Notes: generated by a model from the letters alone, not told the origin. Positions 45,517-55,267 are shown, counted from the stretch's first letter. The stretch: 64,000 nucleotides of DNA from Calothrix sp. NIES-4105 (GCF_002368415.1 NZ_AP018290.1:7741717-7805716), one strand, 5' to 3'. Program-made: numbers and translations.

Positions 45517-46635
45517 GTGGTTGCAACACCCGAAAAGTTACAGCATACGCATGAGCATCTGCCCAAAGAACAGCGAGTAGCTGTATTACTGATGGGTTAT
45601 GGAGAAGTTGAAAGCTACGAAGATTTCGCGAATTATAATGAACAAGCTTTAAATTTACTAACGGCAAAATTTGCACCCGTCCCAACTTGGGTTTATCCAC
45701 CTTTAGCTAAACTCTTAGCTATGTTTGACCTACATGAGTGGGGACACCAGCACCATAATTTTATTTCGCCTCACAACGCAATTTTTGAACAACAGCGCGC
45801 AGGTATTGAAAAGCACTTACAATCTCATTGGGGTAGTGGAGTACAAGTATTTAAAGCGTTTAACTTTTGCGCCCCTTTCTTGCCCGATCAAGTTTTAGCA
45901 GAAATCAAAAGTCAAGGGTTTGATAAAATTCTAATCTACCCTTTACTTGTTGTTGATTCAATTTTTACAAGTGGTATTGCAATTGAGCAAGTAAATAAAG
46001 CTTTTGCTCAACTAGCAGATAATGATTCACATTGGGTAAAAGGTTTGCGATATATTCCTTCGTTCTACAACGAACCTGAATATATTGATTTGATGGCGCG
46101 CTTAGTTGAAGATAAAATTAACTCTGATTTAAGTGCAGCTTATTTACCTTCGGAAATTGGCATTGTGTTGATGAACCACGGTTGTCCTCATAAAGCCAAG
46201 GGTTTTACTTCTGGAATTACCGAAAGTCAAGCGCTGTATGATTTAGTTCGCGATAAGTTAATCAACCGTTATCCATTAGTATCTGTTGGTTGGCTTAATC
46301 ACGATACTCCATTGATTGAATGGACACAACCCAGCGCTGACCAAGCTGCTAAAAACTTGATTCAACTCGGCGCCAAAGCTATAGTATTTATGCCTATCGG
46401 TTTTGCAACCGAAAACCACGAAACGCTATTAGATGTTCACCATATCATCCACGCATTGGAGAAAAAGCATAAGAATGTGAATTATATTCAAATGCCTTGT
46501 GTGAATGATGATGATAATTTCTTAGCAATGGTCGCGCGGTGGGCTTCGGAACATATTGCCGAGTTAGTATCAAACGAAGCTGTTGCTGTGAACCCTCAAC
46601 TCGCAGTACATCACCATCACCATCACCATCATTAG
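45517..46635 (+). CDS. Ferrochelatase-like protein with natural octahistidine tail
   Basis: A 372-residue protein resembling ferrochelatase, which inserts ferrous iron into protoporphyrin. Family stretches: VAVLLMGYGEVESYEDFANY, VPTWVYPPLAKLLAMFDLHE, LMNHGCPHKAKGF (the catalytic-histidine region) and FMPIGFATENHETLLDV (the PIGF...ETL signature of the active-site Glu). It differs from the usual cyanobacterial HemH, which ends in a chlorophyll-binding-like helix: here the C-terminus ends in eight consecutive histidines and the N-terminus has HTHEHLP. The start is GTG, preceded by GAGGAAACG. Activity as ferrochelatase is inferred; a role in metal handling or another tetrapyrrole is possible. Confidence 0.85.
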   Translation: MVATPEKLQHTHEHLPKEQRVAVLLMGYGEVESYEDFANYNEQALNLLTAKFAPVPTWVYPPLAKLLAMFDLHEWGHQHHNFISPHNAIFEQQRAGIEKHLQSHWGSGVQVFKAFNFCAPFLPDQVLAEIKSQGFDKILIYPLLVVDSIFTSGIAIEQVNKAFAQLADNDSHWVKGLRYIPSFYNEPEYIDLMARLVEDKINSDLSAAYLPSEIGIVLMNHGCPHKAKGFTSGITESQALYDLVRDKLINRYPLVSVGWLNHDTPLIEWTQPSADQAAKNLIQLGAKAIVFMPIGFATENHETLLDVHHIIHALEKKHKNVNYIQMPCVNDDDNFLAMVARWASEHIAELVSNEAVAVNPQLAVHHHHHHHH

Positions 46636-47084
46636 CAACAGATGACTCTAGGATGTAACGGATGAGTGATTTTAAACAACTATTCTTTGTTTGTAACGAA
46701 TAACTTATCCGTTACATCCGTTATATCCGTTGCCAGCTAATTCTACATATCGGTTATATAAGTACATTGTTTTATGGGTTGAGGATTTGCTGCTCGTGTT
46801 TATGTTACTAAAATCTGGTAAAAACTATTAATATCTACTAGTACGCCATTATACATAAGAAATTATCTAAAACCTACATTTCAGCGTTTGCATGTAATAA
46901 ATATAACGATTTAACTAGTTTTTACTAGACAATCTTAATTTCAATAAGCCAAACTAGAAACATTTTTAAAATTAAATATTTCAGATAATTAATAAATATT
47001 AAAATCACAAAGATGTTTAAGAAAATAAACATTATATGTTAAAATATAAATTAAATAAACAACTGTAGGTCGAGCAGTTATAAC
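46636..47084. other. Intergenic region before the TnpB-like gene
   Basis: 449 bases; the first 100 hold the repeat above, the remainder is very AT-rich. It may hold the left end of a mobile element, but no terminal hairpin can be fixed. Confidence 0.4.
46639..46732. repeat. AACGGATG-type inverted repeat
   Basis: GGATGTAACGGATGAGT near 46651 faces ACTTATCCGTTACATCC about 40 bases later, an almost perfect 17-bp stem, downstream of the ferrochelatase-like gene. Same family as 3150-3256 and 42412. Confidence 0.75.
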
Positions 47085-48476
47085 ATGGGAAAGTCGTTGT
47101 TAAGTGAGTTAACACATCGTTCTTATTCAAAAGCCAAAAATTCTGACGGCACACGTACTCCACAGTTAAGAATTGGGGTAGAAGCGCGCATTGATTATCA
47201 TCCATTCCTATCTGATTGGGGTGATAGATATCAATCAATGATGCGTACAGCATTAAATGCATTACAAAACGGGCAATCAGAGAATGATATTGAAAAGACT
47301 TTTCAAGGAAAATTTGATATTGATTGGGCATGGGCAGATTCAATTGCAACCGATGCAAAGGGTACATTCGACCAATTAACAGAAGCGCGCGCTTTGAGAA
47401 TAAAGGCACTAGATGACGATGTAAAAGCAGGTTGGAAGTCAGTTGCATCAACAATTGAATTGATGGAACAACAATTAGCAAACCCAACACAGAAAAATAT
47501 GAAAGGGTTTGCAAAACGATTAATGGGTTTAGAATCAAAAATTAGTAGACTTGAACGCAAGCAAGTAGAGAAAGAAGAATTAGAAAAAGCGAAAAGGCTA
47601 CACATATGTTTTGGTGGCGCCAAATTATTCAATGCTCAATATCATTTAGAATCAAATGGTTATTCGTCTCATGATGAATGGCATGTAGACTGGGAGAAAA
47701 AACGTGGTGGAAACTTCTACAGTGTTGGGAAAGGTTCTGTTTCAGGCAACAATCCTGTAGCCAAAATATTTTATATATCAGATGATATATTTAGTGTAAC
47801 ATTTACTGTTCCAAGATATTTACGTGGTGATTATGGGGATACAGTACGTCTTGAGTTTGAAGTTTCAGGGCAACGTAAGCATAATTTACTTTATGCGTTA
47901 GAATTTGGAAAACCAGTTACAGTTCAATGTTTTCGACGTGAACATAAAGACGACCAATGGTATATTCATCTTACAACTTATGTTCAAGATGTGCCGACTA
48001 TTTCTAGTATAAATAATGGTTGTATTGGAATTGATTTAAATGCAGAAACTATTGATGTAATTTATATCAAACGTGATGGGAATCCAGAAAGATCTCGTAA
48101 TGCTATAAGTTTTCCTATTCCAATAGGTACAACTGGGCAGAAAGAAGCAAAACTTAGGGATATTGTATGTGAAATTGTTAAATTGGCAGAGATTTATCAA
48201 TGTCCGATTGCTTGCGAAAACCTTGATTTCTCTACAAAGAAGAATCAGTTGAGGCATAGTGGCAACGAAGAATATAATCGGATGTTGACAGGTTTTATTT
48301 ATGATAAATTTCGTTCTTATCTTGTTGTCAGGGCAGAAAAATATGGAATCTTGATATTATTTAAATCACGATTCATGACTAGTGTAATTGGTCTAGTCAA
48401 ATATATGCAGAAATACGGCTTGAATAGCGGTAGTTCTGCTGCAATGGTAATCGCACGTCGTGCAAAAATTATATAG
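47085..48476 (+). CDS. TnpB-related protein, C-terminally truncated
   Basis: A 463-residue RuvC-like nuclease protein of the IS200/IS605-associated TnpB-related group. Catalytic residues are visible: Asp317 in GIDLNAETIDVIYI and Glu378 in IACENLDFSTKK. The C-terminal part reads TSVIGLVKYMQKYGLNSGSS and then AAMVIARRAKII followed by a stop; full-length relatives usually go on past ARRALG..., so the tail and the third acidic residue appear missing. There is no zinc-ribbon CxxC pair. Long N-terminal helices are present. No tnpA transposase lies nearby, so it would be non-autonomous or domesticated. Confidence 0.8.
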   Translation: MGKSLLSELTHRSYSKAKNSDGTRTPQLRIGVEARIDYHPFLSDWGDRYQSMMRTALNALQNGQSENDIEKTFQGKFDIDWAWADSIATDAKGTFDQLTEARALRIKALDDDVKAGWKSVASTIELMEQQLANPTQKNMKGFAKRLMGLESKISRLERKQVEKEELEKAKRLHICFGGAKLFNAQYHLESNGYSSHDEWHVDWEKKRGGNFYSVGKGSVSGNNPVAKIFYISDDIFSVTFTVPRYLRGDYGDTVRLEFEVSGQRKHNLLYALEFGKPVTVQCFRREHKDDQWYIHLTTYVQDVPTISSINNGCIGIDLNAETIDVIYIKRDGNPERSRNAISFPIPIGTTGQKEAKLRDIVCEIVKLAEIYQCPIACENLDFSTKKNQLRHSGNEEYNRMLTGFIYDKFRSYLVVRAEKYGILILFKSRFMTSVIGLVKYMQKYGLNSGSSAAMVIARRAKII

Positions 48477-49317
48477 CAGTCCGCTTATCATTAGTGAAAA
48501 AATAGGCTGATAAAATTTACCACAGAGTCACAGAGTACACAGAGTAAGAGGGAACAGAGGTTTTTACAACTCAAGCGCAAAATGCTATAGATGAGCATTC
48601 TTACTTCCGAAGTCTTTATAAAAATGCAATAAATATGACAGATTTTGGTATTGATTTAATAGTAATCTATACCGTATACTAAATTACACTATCAAGAAAC
48701 TCATTTATATTTACATCAATAGCAGTAAAGTATACTATTTGAAATCGCAGAGCTATAAAATCTTGTAATTCAGCCGACTTTTATATATTGATTTATTATT
48801 GGTCTGCTCTTACACTTATACATCCCTCTCTTTTGTCTTATATTTTTTTTCAAAAATAAAACCGGATTTTTCTAATTAAGGTATGTATTGACTCTTAGGT
48901 ACAATCAGTGGTTAAATGCTGTTTTTGTACATAAATGAGGGGAGAGTACCTTCTCATGACTTGCGAAAAATAAAATTATTATAAATTACATCTACTTCAA
49001 AGACGGGTGAAATAAAAAAATTACCGTTTTTTACCCAATGTGTGTATTTATGAACGAGGAATGTAAAAATATACTTTACTAGTATGTGTTCTGATTCAAT
49101 ACTCAGCGCAGCGTATGCATGTACACATACATTTAAGTTTTTGACTTGCCGATGTTTCATATATAACGTTAAAAACGTTGTATTGCATACGAAAGCATAC
49201 CTTGAATAAGGTAGACTGTCTATTTATAACTGTAACATTTCTAGTAAAATGGCAATATAGCTATATTTATATATTTCTGCTTAGTTAATGTAAATTTATA
49301 TATTATAATATCTACAA
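48477..49317. other. Long AT-rich intergenic region
   Basis: 841 bases with no convincing gene. Features noted: a short CACAGAG direct repeat near 48521-48545, a hairpin AACGTTAAAAACGTT near 49164 and GCATACGAAAGCATAC near 49184. It follows the truncated TnpB-like gene and may be remnant mobile DNA. Confidence 0.5.
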
Positions 49318-50640
49318 ATGACTCCAGAATCTCAACCAAAACTTGTAAATATACTTGAACTGACTAATGGTCAGTTTCAAGACCTAGACGCGCGGATACG
49401 CTACTTGTTCAAGTTAGCTACTGCTCATGAAAATATGTTTGAGTTTGCCGAAGCACTACAGTATCATGAGCAGATTTTACAACTTGCTATAGAGTCGGAC
49501 GATAAAAGCCAGCAAGAAGTTTCGCTATACCACATTGGAGATTGTTATCGTCAATTAAGTCAATTTAATAAATCAATTGATTATTTTTCACGTCTTATAG
49601 AAATTACACGCTCAACAGGAAATCGTATATTACAGATTGCAGGATTTTGGGGAAAGGGTACAAGTTACCAAAATTTAGGACAATATCCATCATCTATAGA
49701 GTGCTTCAAGCTTGAGCTAGCTATTGCTTGCGAAATGAACCAACCTAACTGGGAGAAAAGCGCGCTTTCGTCATTAGCTAACACTTATCAGTTTTTGGGA
49801 GATTTTCAACTATCTTTAGAATACGAACAAAAAGCCTTATCAATAGCACGTGAGTTAAATGATAGTAAAGCTATTGGTGATTCGCTAGTTAACCTTGGTA
49901 GTGTTTATTTACAACTGCGTGCTTGGGAAATGGCGATCGGTTTCTGTACTGAAGCACACGCGATAGCTCATGAGAATAATAATAAAGATTTAATGATGGT
50001 TAGTCTTCATAGCTTGGGACAAGCTTATAAAGGGCAAAGCTTGTATGTTCAGGCAAAGGATTTCTTTACTAAAGCACTATCTGTTTCATGTTCAATTGGT
50101 GAAAAACGTGTCCGAAGCGCTATTTTGCAAGGATTAAGCGATGTTTGCAGTCAAACGAGTCAATTTGAGCAAGCAATCAAATATAATTTAGAATCTTTAG
50201 ATATTAGTCGCTCAATCGGGAATCGATATGGTGAAGCTGCTGCTTTGTCTAGAATTGCAATTACATACCAGCATCTCGGCAATATAAATAAAGCTTTAAC
50301 TTATTATCACCAGTCATTAACTATTTTACAAGAAATCGGCACCATCGCTAGTCAGCAGCAGTTGTTCTTTAACATCGGCAGTATATATTATCGCGAACGT
50401 ATGTACGCAGAAGCTATAGGTTTTCTACACACTGCGTTAGTTTTGGCACAAGAACTTAAAATTCATGCTGAACAAGCAAAAGTCGAGTTTGTACTTGGCG
50501 CCGTTTTTCAAAAACTTGGTCAAAATAGCGATGCAGTTCATCATTACCGTCAAGCATATCAGATTTACCAACGCTTAGGAGACGAAACCCAAGCTTTTCA
50601 TCTGTTACAAACTATCCGTAAGTTGGGAAGAGAACCATAA
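49318..50640 (+). CDS. Tetratricopeptide-repeat protein
   Basis: A 440-residue protein made almost entirely of TPR units of about 40 residues from residue 30 to 430 (for example AIKYNLESLDISRSIGNRYG with EAAALSRIAITYQHLGNINK, in the TPR_12 style). There is no signal peptide, membrane helix or catalytic domain. It lies upstream of the kinase gene on the same strand, separated by a terminator and 425 bases. Likely a soluble scaffold or sensor; partner unknown. Confidence 0.85.
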   Translation: MTPESQPKLVNILELTNGQFQDLDARIRYLFKLATAHENMFEFAEALQYHEQILQLAIESDDKSQQEVSLYHIGDCYRQLSQFNKSIDYFSRLIEITRSTGNRILQIAGFWGKGTSYQNLGQYPSSIECFKLELAIACEMNQPNWEKSALSSLANTYQFLGDFQLSLEYEQKALSIARELNDSKAIGDSLVNLGSVYLQLRAWEMAIGFCTEAHAIAHENNNKDLMMVSLHSLGQAYKGQSLYVQAKDFFTKALSVSCSIGEKRVRSAILQGLSDVCSQTSQFEQAIKYNLESLDISRSIGNRYGEAAALSRIAITYQHLGNINKALTYYHQSLTILQEIGTIASQQQLFFNIGSIYYRERMYAEAIGFLHTALVLAQELKIHAEQAKVEFVLGAVFQKLGQNSDAVHHYRQAYQIYQRLGDETQAFHLLQTIRKLGREP

Positions 50641-50726
50641 ACTTTATAGTTATTAACAAATTATTAAACTTGTCGCTTATTAGGGGATGTATTTATAAGC
50701 GTGTCTACAATTAGAAACATGAAAAT

Positions 50727-50768
50727 GTGGGACAGCTACCGTAAACGCTGTCCCACAAGTTTTTTTGG
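50727..50768 (+). terminator. Intrinsic terminator after the TPR gene
   Basis: GTGGGACAGC and GCTGTCCCAC form a perfect 10-bp stem with a 10-base loop, followed by AAGTTTTTTT. Confidence 0.92.
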
Positions 50769-51065
50769 TAATTATTAGTAGTTCTTATCTGTATTGTATT
50801 TTACTATTTTTTAGAGACTAATATTATCTTTTTATACAAATAATACTTTCAAATTTTAACTGATGCTGCTACAGTTTAAATCAAGCTTAATTAAGTAATA
50901 GGTGATACGAGTTTTATGATATTGTTAAGATATGTAAAAACTGCCAAACTGGCAACAGCGAGTGGTTAGATTTGTTATTGATTGACTAATTAGGGATTTA
51001 GATTAATGTATCTACAAAAATTAACCAGTAAACTACAGTAATATATACCACTGAACGTTACTTAC
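50769..51065. other. Intergenic region before the kinase gene
   Basis: AT-rich, about 297 bases, presumably the kinase promoter region. Nothing specific recognised. Confidence 0.45.
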
Positions 51066-52862
51066 ATGATAGGTCAGTTACTCGCAGGGCATTACAAGGT
51101 TCTTAAAGTGTTGGGTGAGGGAGGATTTGGGCAGACCTACATCGTTGAGGATATTCACCTACCTGGTCATCCGCAGTGTGTCCTCAAGCATCTCAAACCT
51201 ACATGTACCGACCCGCAAGCTTTAGAAACATCAAGAAGGCTATTTCAACGTGAGGCCTCTTGCCTTCAACAATTGGGAAATTACGACCAAATACCCCGAC
51301 TGTTAGCTTATTTTGAGGAAAATCAAGAATTTTATCTTGTCCTACAGTTAATTGTTGGACATACTCTTACTCATGAATTAATTCCTGGGCAGAGGTGGAC
51401 TGAGGGGCAAGTTATCTCGATGCTTCAGGAGGTATTAAAAATTCTTGAAGTTGTTCACGAGCAAGGTGTGATACATCGCGATATCAAACCTGATAATATT
51501 ATTCGTCGCAATGAAGATCAAAAACTAGTTTTGATTGATTTTGGCGCCATTAAGCAAGTCCGCTCTTTGACTTCTGCTTCACATCAGCAGCGAGTAACTG
51601 TTACTGTAGGTACTCCTGGCTATATGCCTTCCGAGCAAATTCGGCGTCTACCGCGTCCGAGTAGCGATATTTATGCTTTAGGCATGATGGGGATTCAAGC
51701 ATTAACAGGAGTTAATCCTCGGTCTTTACAAGATGACCCAAACACAGGGGAAACTCTATGGCAACACTTAGTACCTGTAACACCCGGTTTGGCTACTGTG
51801 TTAGAGAAAATGACGCGCTACCACTTTAAAGACCGTTACCAAACAGCGAAAGAAGTAAGTGATGCACTAACTGAGTTGCTTACCCAAGTTTCGGCGCCAA
51901 CAGTCACTCCAATGGCTCCACCCCCATCTGTACAAGCAGATTATTTGCAAGAGTTAACGCTTTCGTGGCATGAAAACGGAGAACTTAGAAGTTGCACTAT
52001 TGAAGAAAACCCGTCTAGCAAAAACCAAAGTCGAATTAAGATTGGACGTGACCCACAAGTATGTGATGTTGTTATACCTGATATTTCTGTATCTGGGTTA
52101 CACGCTGAAATATTTTTCGACACAGCAAAGCAAAAATTTTACTTACGGAATTTACGCCAGCAAAATCCCCCTATTGTCGATGGAAAATTGCTTTTAGCAG
52201 GTGAAATGCCTTTAACTAATTTTAGTAGTATACGCTTAGGTAGGCAGCAGCTAAAAGTCAGCGCTATTACTAAAAAACAAGTTCCAATCGATTATTCTTT
52301 AATCAGTCAAAGTAGTAATCAACCTGATTTGGTTAGAGCAGACAATATAGATATCTCAAATTCAAATACCAATATTTCTTATACACCTGAGATATCCCAG
52401 AAACCAGTATCAGAACCCGTTACAAAAACAGCACCACCACAAAAACTGATTTACACAGCAGCCAAACGAGTTTCCCCATCTGCACCACCAGTTATTTCAT
52501 CAATACCAAAACGAAAACCCTTGATATTAGGGATGAGCATGGCTGCTGTTATTAGCACTGTCGGTGGTTTGGTTTGTCTTCGGGCTGGTAGTACAGGCAA
52601 AAATTATTCTGAGCAAAGTTTTATTTCACAGCAGCCAAAGCTTTGTCGTGTAATTGCTCCCACGGGAGGTAATTTCGTTGCCAAGCTTCGTCCTGAACCA
52701 CAAACTGAAGTCGGCGCCATCAAACAACTAAACCCTGGCGAAAAGGTTTTGTTTATGCAAGTCAAAGGCGACTTTGTTCAGGTCAGATTGGCTGATGGTA
52801 CTCAAGGGTGGATATTTAGCGACCAAATGCAGCGTTGTGACACGTTGCATGGAAAAAGTTAA
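51066..52862 (+). CDS. Serine/threonine protein kinase with FHA and SH3-like domains
   Basis: A 598-residue Hanks-type kinase. The catalytic domain covers about 8-275, with the glycine loop GEGGFGQTY (17-25), Lys41, catalytic HRDIKPDN (Asp139) and metal-binding DFG (Asp158), and GTPGYMPSEQ in the activation segment. An FHA domain follows at about 300-405 (IKIGRDPQVCDVVIPDISVS, GLHAEIFF), which would bind phosphothreonine. A linker, a transmembrane helix (about 490-512, LILGMSMAAVISTVGGLVCL) and a C-terminal SH3b domain (about 528-592, FVAKLRPEPQTEVGAIKQL) complete it. The SH3b domain would lie in the periplasm and may sense cell wall. Intact catalytic residues. Confidence 0.92.
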   Translation: MIGQLLAGHYKVLKVLGEGGFGQTYIVEDIHLPGHPQCVLKHLKPTCTDPQALETSRRLFQREASCLQQLGNYDQIPRLLAYFEENQEFYLVLQLIVGHTLTHELIPGQRWTEGQVISMLQEVLKILEVVHEQGVIHRDIKPDNIIRRNEDQKLVLIDFGAIKQVRSLTSASHQQRVTVTVGTPGYMPSEQIRRLPRPSSDIYALGMMGIQALTGVNPRSLQDDPNTGETLWQHLVPVTPGLATVLEKMTRYHFKDRYQTAKEVSDALTELLTQVSAPTVTPMAPPPSVQADYLQELTLSWHENGELRSCTIEENPSSKNQSRIKIGRDPQVCDVVIPDISVSGLHAEIFFDTAKQKFYLRNLRQQNPPIVDGKLLLAGEMPLTNFSSIRLGRQQLKVSAITKKQVPIDYSLISQSSNQPDLVRADNIDISNSNTNISYTPEISQKPVSEPVTKTAPPQKLIYTAAKRVSPSAPPVISSIPKRKPLILGMSMAAVISTVGGLVCLRAGSTGKNYSEQSFISQQPKLCRVIAPTGGNFVAKLRPEPQTEVGAIKQLNPGEKVLFMQVKGDFVQVRLADGTQGWIFSDQMQRCDTLHGKS

Positions 52863-52894
52863 ATTTCCTGCTTTCGTAATTGTCCGTTTTCGAG

Positions 52895-52922
52895 TGTGAT
52901 AGTATCGCTTTATACTATCACA
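52895..52922 (+). terminator. Hairpin after the kinase gene
   Basis: TGTGATAGTAT and ATACTATCACA form a perfect 11-bp stem with a 6-base loop, 32 bases past the stop. The T run is lacking, so termination is only likely. Confidence 0.7.
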
Positions 52923-53261
52923 TTCCAAACTATATATCTATATATTCATAATTATAGTCAACTATCCGAAGTGTGATTTTATATAAAAGTTTGATATTAG
53001 TATAATTTATACTTGAAAATTTGACGATAAATAAAATTTAAATTAATTGTGATGCTTATAATACAACTAAAATAGCCAAGATTTGAGTAGCTTTAGTTCG
53101 GAGATGATAAAATAATGTCTATTTATAGTTTTTTATCCTTATATATACATTTTTTGATTGAATAATGGATAATAGATTAGCAGTTCCGAAATGACACGGA
53201 TAGCCAATGTAGCTTATAGTATCTTATAGTAGGCAAGCGGTTGCATAATGGAGATTGGGTA
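52923..53261. other. AT-rich intergenic region
   Basis: About 340 bases of AT-rich DNA before the Nif11-like gene; contains the direct repeat TAGCTTATAGTATCTTATAGTA near 53209. No gene or RNA seen. Confidence 0.45.
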
Positions 53262-53492
53262 ATGCACTTAGAACAGGTTAACGCTTTTTATGACTTTGTA
53301 GCTTCCGACCAAGAAGTTTACGAGCAGTACTATAACGGTTGCTGTATTCGTGGTGTTTTCGGGGTTTGGAATTGGGACAAGAAGAAGATCGTTGATTTTG
53401 CAGCAACGCTTGGGTTTGACTTTACCGAAAGCGAGCTTGATTATGTTTTGTTTGAAAGTGGTGCTGGTACCGTTCAGCATCTGTCTGCTTAG
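53262..53492 (+). CDS. Nif11-like small protein
   Basis: A 76-residue protein resembling the Nif11 domain (LEQVNAFYDFVASDQEVYEQ, then a helix and LGFDFTESELDYVLFES). Nif11 domains occur as stand-alone proteins near nitrogen-fixation genes and as leader peptides of ribosomally made natural products. An unusual segment, YNGCCIRGVFGVWNWDKKKI, sits in the middle. GGAGATTGGGTA precedes the chosen ATG at 53262. No maturase or nif gene is nearby, so neither role is supported by context. Confidence 0.65.
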   Translation: MHLEQVNAFYDFVASDQEVYEQYYNGCCIRGVFGVWNWDKKKIVDFAATLGFDFTESELDYVLFESGAGTVQHLSA

Positions 53493-53580
53493 TACGATTA
53501 AATGGCGCTGCTCACGCTTTACAATTATAAAACGTTATAATAACGCACGCTTTTACAAATAAAAGATATATTCTAGATTC

Positions 53581-53612
53581 TAGTAGAGATGTTACATGTA
53601 ACGTCTCTACTA
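53581..53612. repeat. GTAGAGACG-type palindrome
   Basis: TAGTAGAGATGTTAC faces GTAACGTCTCTACTA, a 15-bp stem with one wobble and a tiny loop. Same family as the palindrome at 57708 and related to the rpsF terminator at 6378. Confidence 0.75.
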
Positions 53613-53678
53613 TATTGTTGGCGCCCAAAACCCTGTAATGGAATGGTGGGTTTATAAATGTCCTGTCCTATATATTGT

Positions 53679-53739
53679 AAGGGCGGGTTTACAGATATCT
53701 TAATACTAGTGGTAGATATCTCGTGAACCCGCCCCTACG
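53679..53739. repeat. GGGCGGGTT hairpin repeat
   Basis: AAGGGCGGGTTTACAGATATC faces its reverse complement GATATCTCGTGAACCCGCCC with near-perfect pairing, 50 bases before the permease start. Member of the dispersed family at 13003, 14121, 56280 and 59588. Confidence 0.82.
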
Positions 53740-53787
53740 ATATCCTCGTAAACGTGCCTATACCAAAATCTCAAATCCAAAATCGTA

Positions 53788-54426
53788 ATGGGCGACTTTT
53801 TTCTTATCAAATATGGTTCAGAAATATTACAGCGCGCTTTAGAGCATTTAGTCTTAGTTGGAATTTCAATTGGGGTAGCAACACTAATTGGTATTCCCTT
53901 GGGTATTTTGATTACTCGTAAAGCGATATTACGGCAGCCAATTTTGGGTGTAGCAAATATACTACAAACGATTCCTAGCTTGGCACTGTTTGGCTTACTT
54001 ATTCCTGTACCTATAATCGGTGGTATTGGCGCCACTCCTGCAATTGTCGCGTTAACATTGTATTCTTTTTTACCTATAATTAGAAATACTTACACGGGAA
54101 TAACTGGGGTTGACAGCGCTGTGCGTGAAGCTGGACGTGGTATGGGGATGAGCGACTGGGAATTGCTAATGCAAGTCGAATTACCGTTAGCAATGAATGT
54201 TATTTTAGCTGGAGTACGGGTGGCGACAGTTATTGCGATTGGAATTGCTACAATTGCAGCAGCAATTGGTGCAGGTGGTTTAGGAGTATTTATATTTCGT
54301 GGAATTGCTGTTGTTAATAACCAGTTAATATTAGCAGGCGCCGTCCCCGCAGCAGTAATTGCCTTTATTGCTGATTTTGGAATTGGTTTGCTAGAAAAGC
54401 GGTTAAGCATTTATTCCAAGCGGTAA
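53788..54426 (+). CDS. Osmoprotectant ABC transporter permease (OpuCB/ProW-like)
   Basis: Inner-membrane permease of a glycine-betaine/choline-type uptake system. The 212-residue protein has about five helices and the ABC-permease EAA loop: SAVREAGRGMGMSDWELLMQVELPLAM, with IVALTLYSFLPIIRNTYTGI before it and AAIGAGGLGVFIFRGI after it. Length matches OpuCB. The substrate-binding protein gene lies 950 bases downstream, with a decayed kinase remnant between. No ATPase gene is in the window, so the ATP-binding subunit would have to be encoded elsewhere or be upstream of the missing segment. Confidence 0.9.
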   Translation: MGDFFLIKYGSEILQRALEHLVLVGISIGVATLIGIPLGILITRKAILRQPILGVANILQTIPSLALFGLLIPVPIIGGIGATPAIVALTLYSFLPIIRNTYTGITGVDSAVREAGRGMGMSDWELLMQVELPLAMNVILAGVRVATVIAIGIATIAAAIGAGGLGVFIFRGIAVVNNQLILAGAVPAAVIAFIADFGIGLLEKRLSIYSKR

Positions 54427-54444
54427 TACATAAGATAAAAATGG

Positions 54445-55267
54445 CATAATAATAACTACTATCTTCAAGGATGTGGGTCAAGTTTACGGTTCGGGTGTGC
54501 GTTTGCAACACGTATTTTGCAATTTGTTATCAAACGCTATCAAGTTTATCCCCCAAGGTGGTAACGTTGAAGTGAGGCTTGAGCGTATTGGCACAGAAGC
54601 AAAAATCCAGGTTAGCGATACTGTCCAAGGTATTGGCGGCTCCAAAACTACCATACGTTTTCGACACATTCCGTTAAGCGCGGATAATGTGATAACACGT
54701 TTTGAAGGTGGATTGGGATTGGGTCTTGCAATTGTTAAGCAGCGATTGTAGAACTTCACGGTGGAACTGTCGAAGCTTATAGTGCAGGAGAAAAACAAAG
54801 GCGCCACGTTTACAGTAAAACTTCCATTAATACCCCTTACCCAAGAAATGAACCAAATTCCTCCAAATACCTCAGATGTATCTAATTTACAAGGCAGAAG
54901 AATTTTAGTCGTCGATGACGATCAAGATTCGCAGGAATTGCTTGCTTTCATGTTGGAACAAGAAGGTGCAGAAATACAAACAGTATCAAATGCAGCAGAA
55001 GCATTAAATCTAATTACTCAATGGCAACCAGATATATTATTAAGTGATATTGGGATGCCGCAAATAGACGGTTACACACTCATCCGTCAAATTAGAAATT
55101 TACCAAAAGAGCAGGGTGGTCAAGTTCCAGCTATTGCCTTAACAGCTTATGCAGCAGAAGCAGACAGAGAAACAGCTTTATCTTCAGGATTTCAACAGCA
55201 CATTGCAAAACCTGTTGACCCCGTTGAATGCATCGGCGCCATCATTCAACTACTTCAAAAAACCTAA
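54445..55267 (+). pseudogene. Decayed hybrid histidine kinase; receiver domain still open
   Basis: The 5' part holds a kinase ATP-binding domain remnant: LQHVFCNLLSNAIKFIPQGG is the N-box and GGLGLGLAIVKQ the G2 box. Between them the expected LPYVFDTFR occurs in the +1 frame (about 54651), and after the G2 box the expected VELHGGTVEAYSAGE is in another frame, while NKGATFTVKLP follows in a third. That implies several frameshifts. The start of the kinase (HisKA, sensor) is missing. The last 130 residues, from RRILVVDDDQDSQELLAFML with LLSDIGMPQIDGYT and IAKPVDP, are a complete receiver domain in an open frame (54761-55267) and could still be translated. Confidence 0.85.

Noticed and set aside
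48954-49160. 68-codon frame on the minus strand
   Set aside because: No ribosome site, no family resemblance, strongly AT-rich composition.
49936-49945. HIP1 site
   Set aside because: Sequence is GCGATCGG, one base off GCGATCGC.
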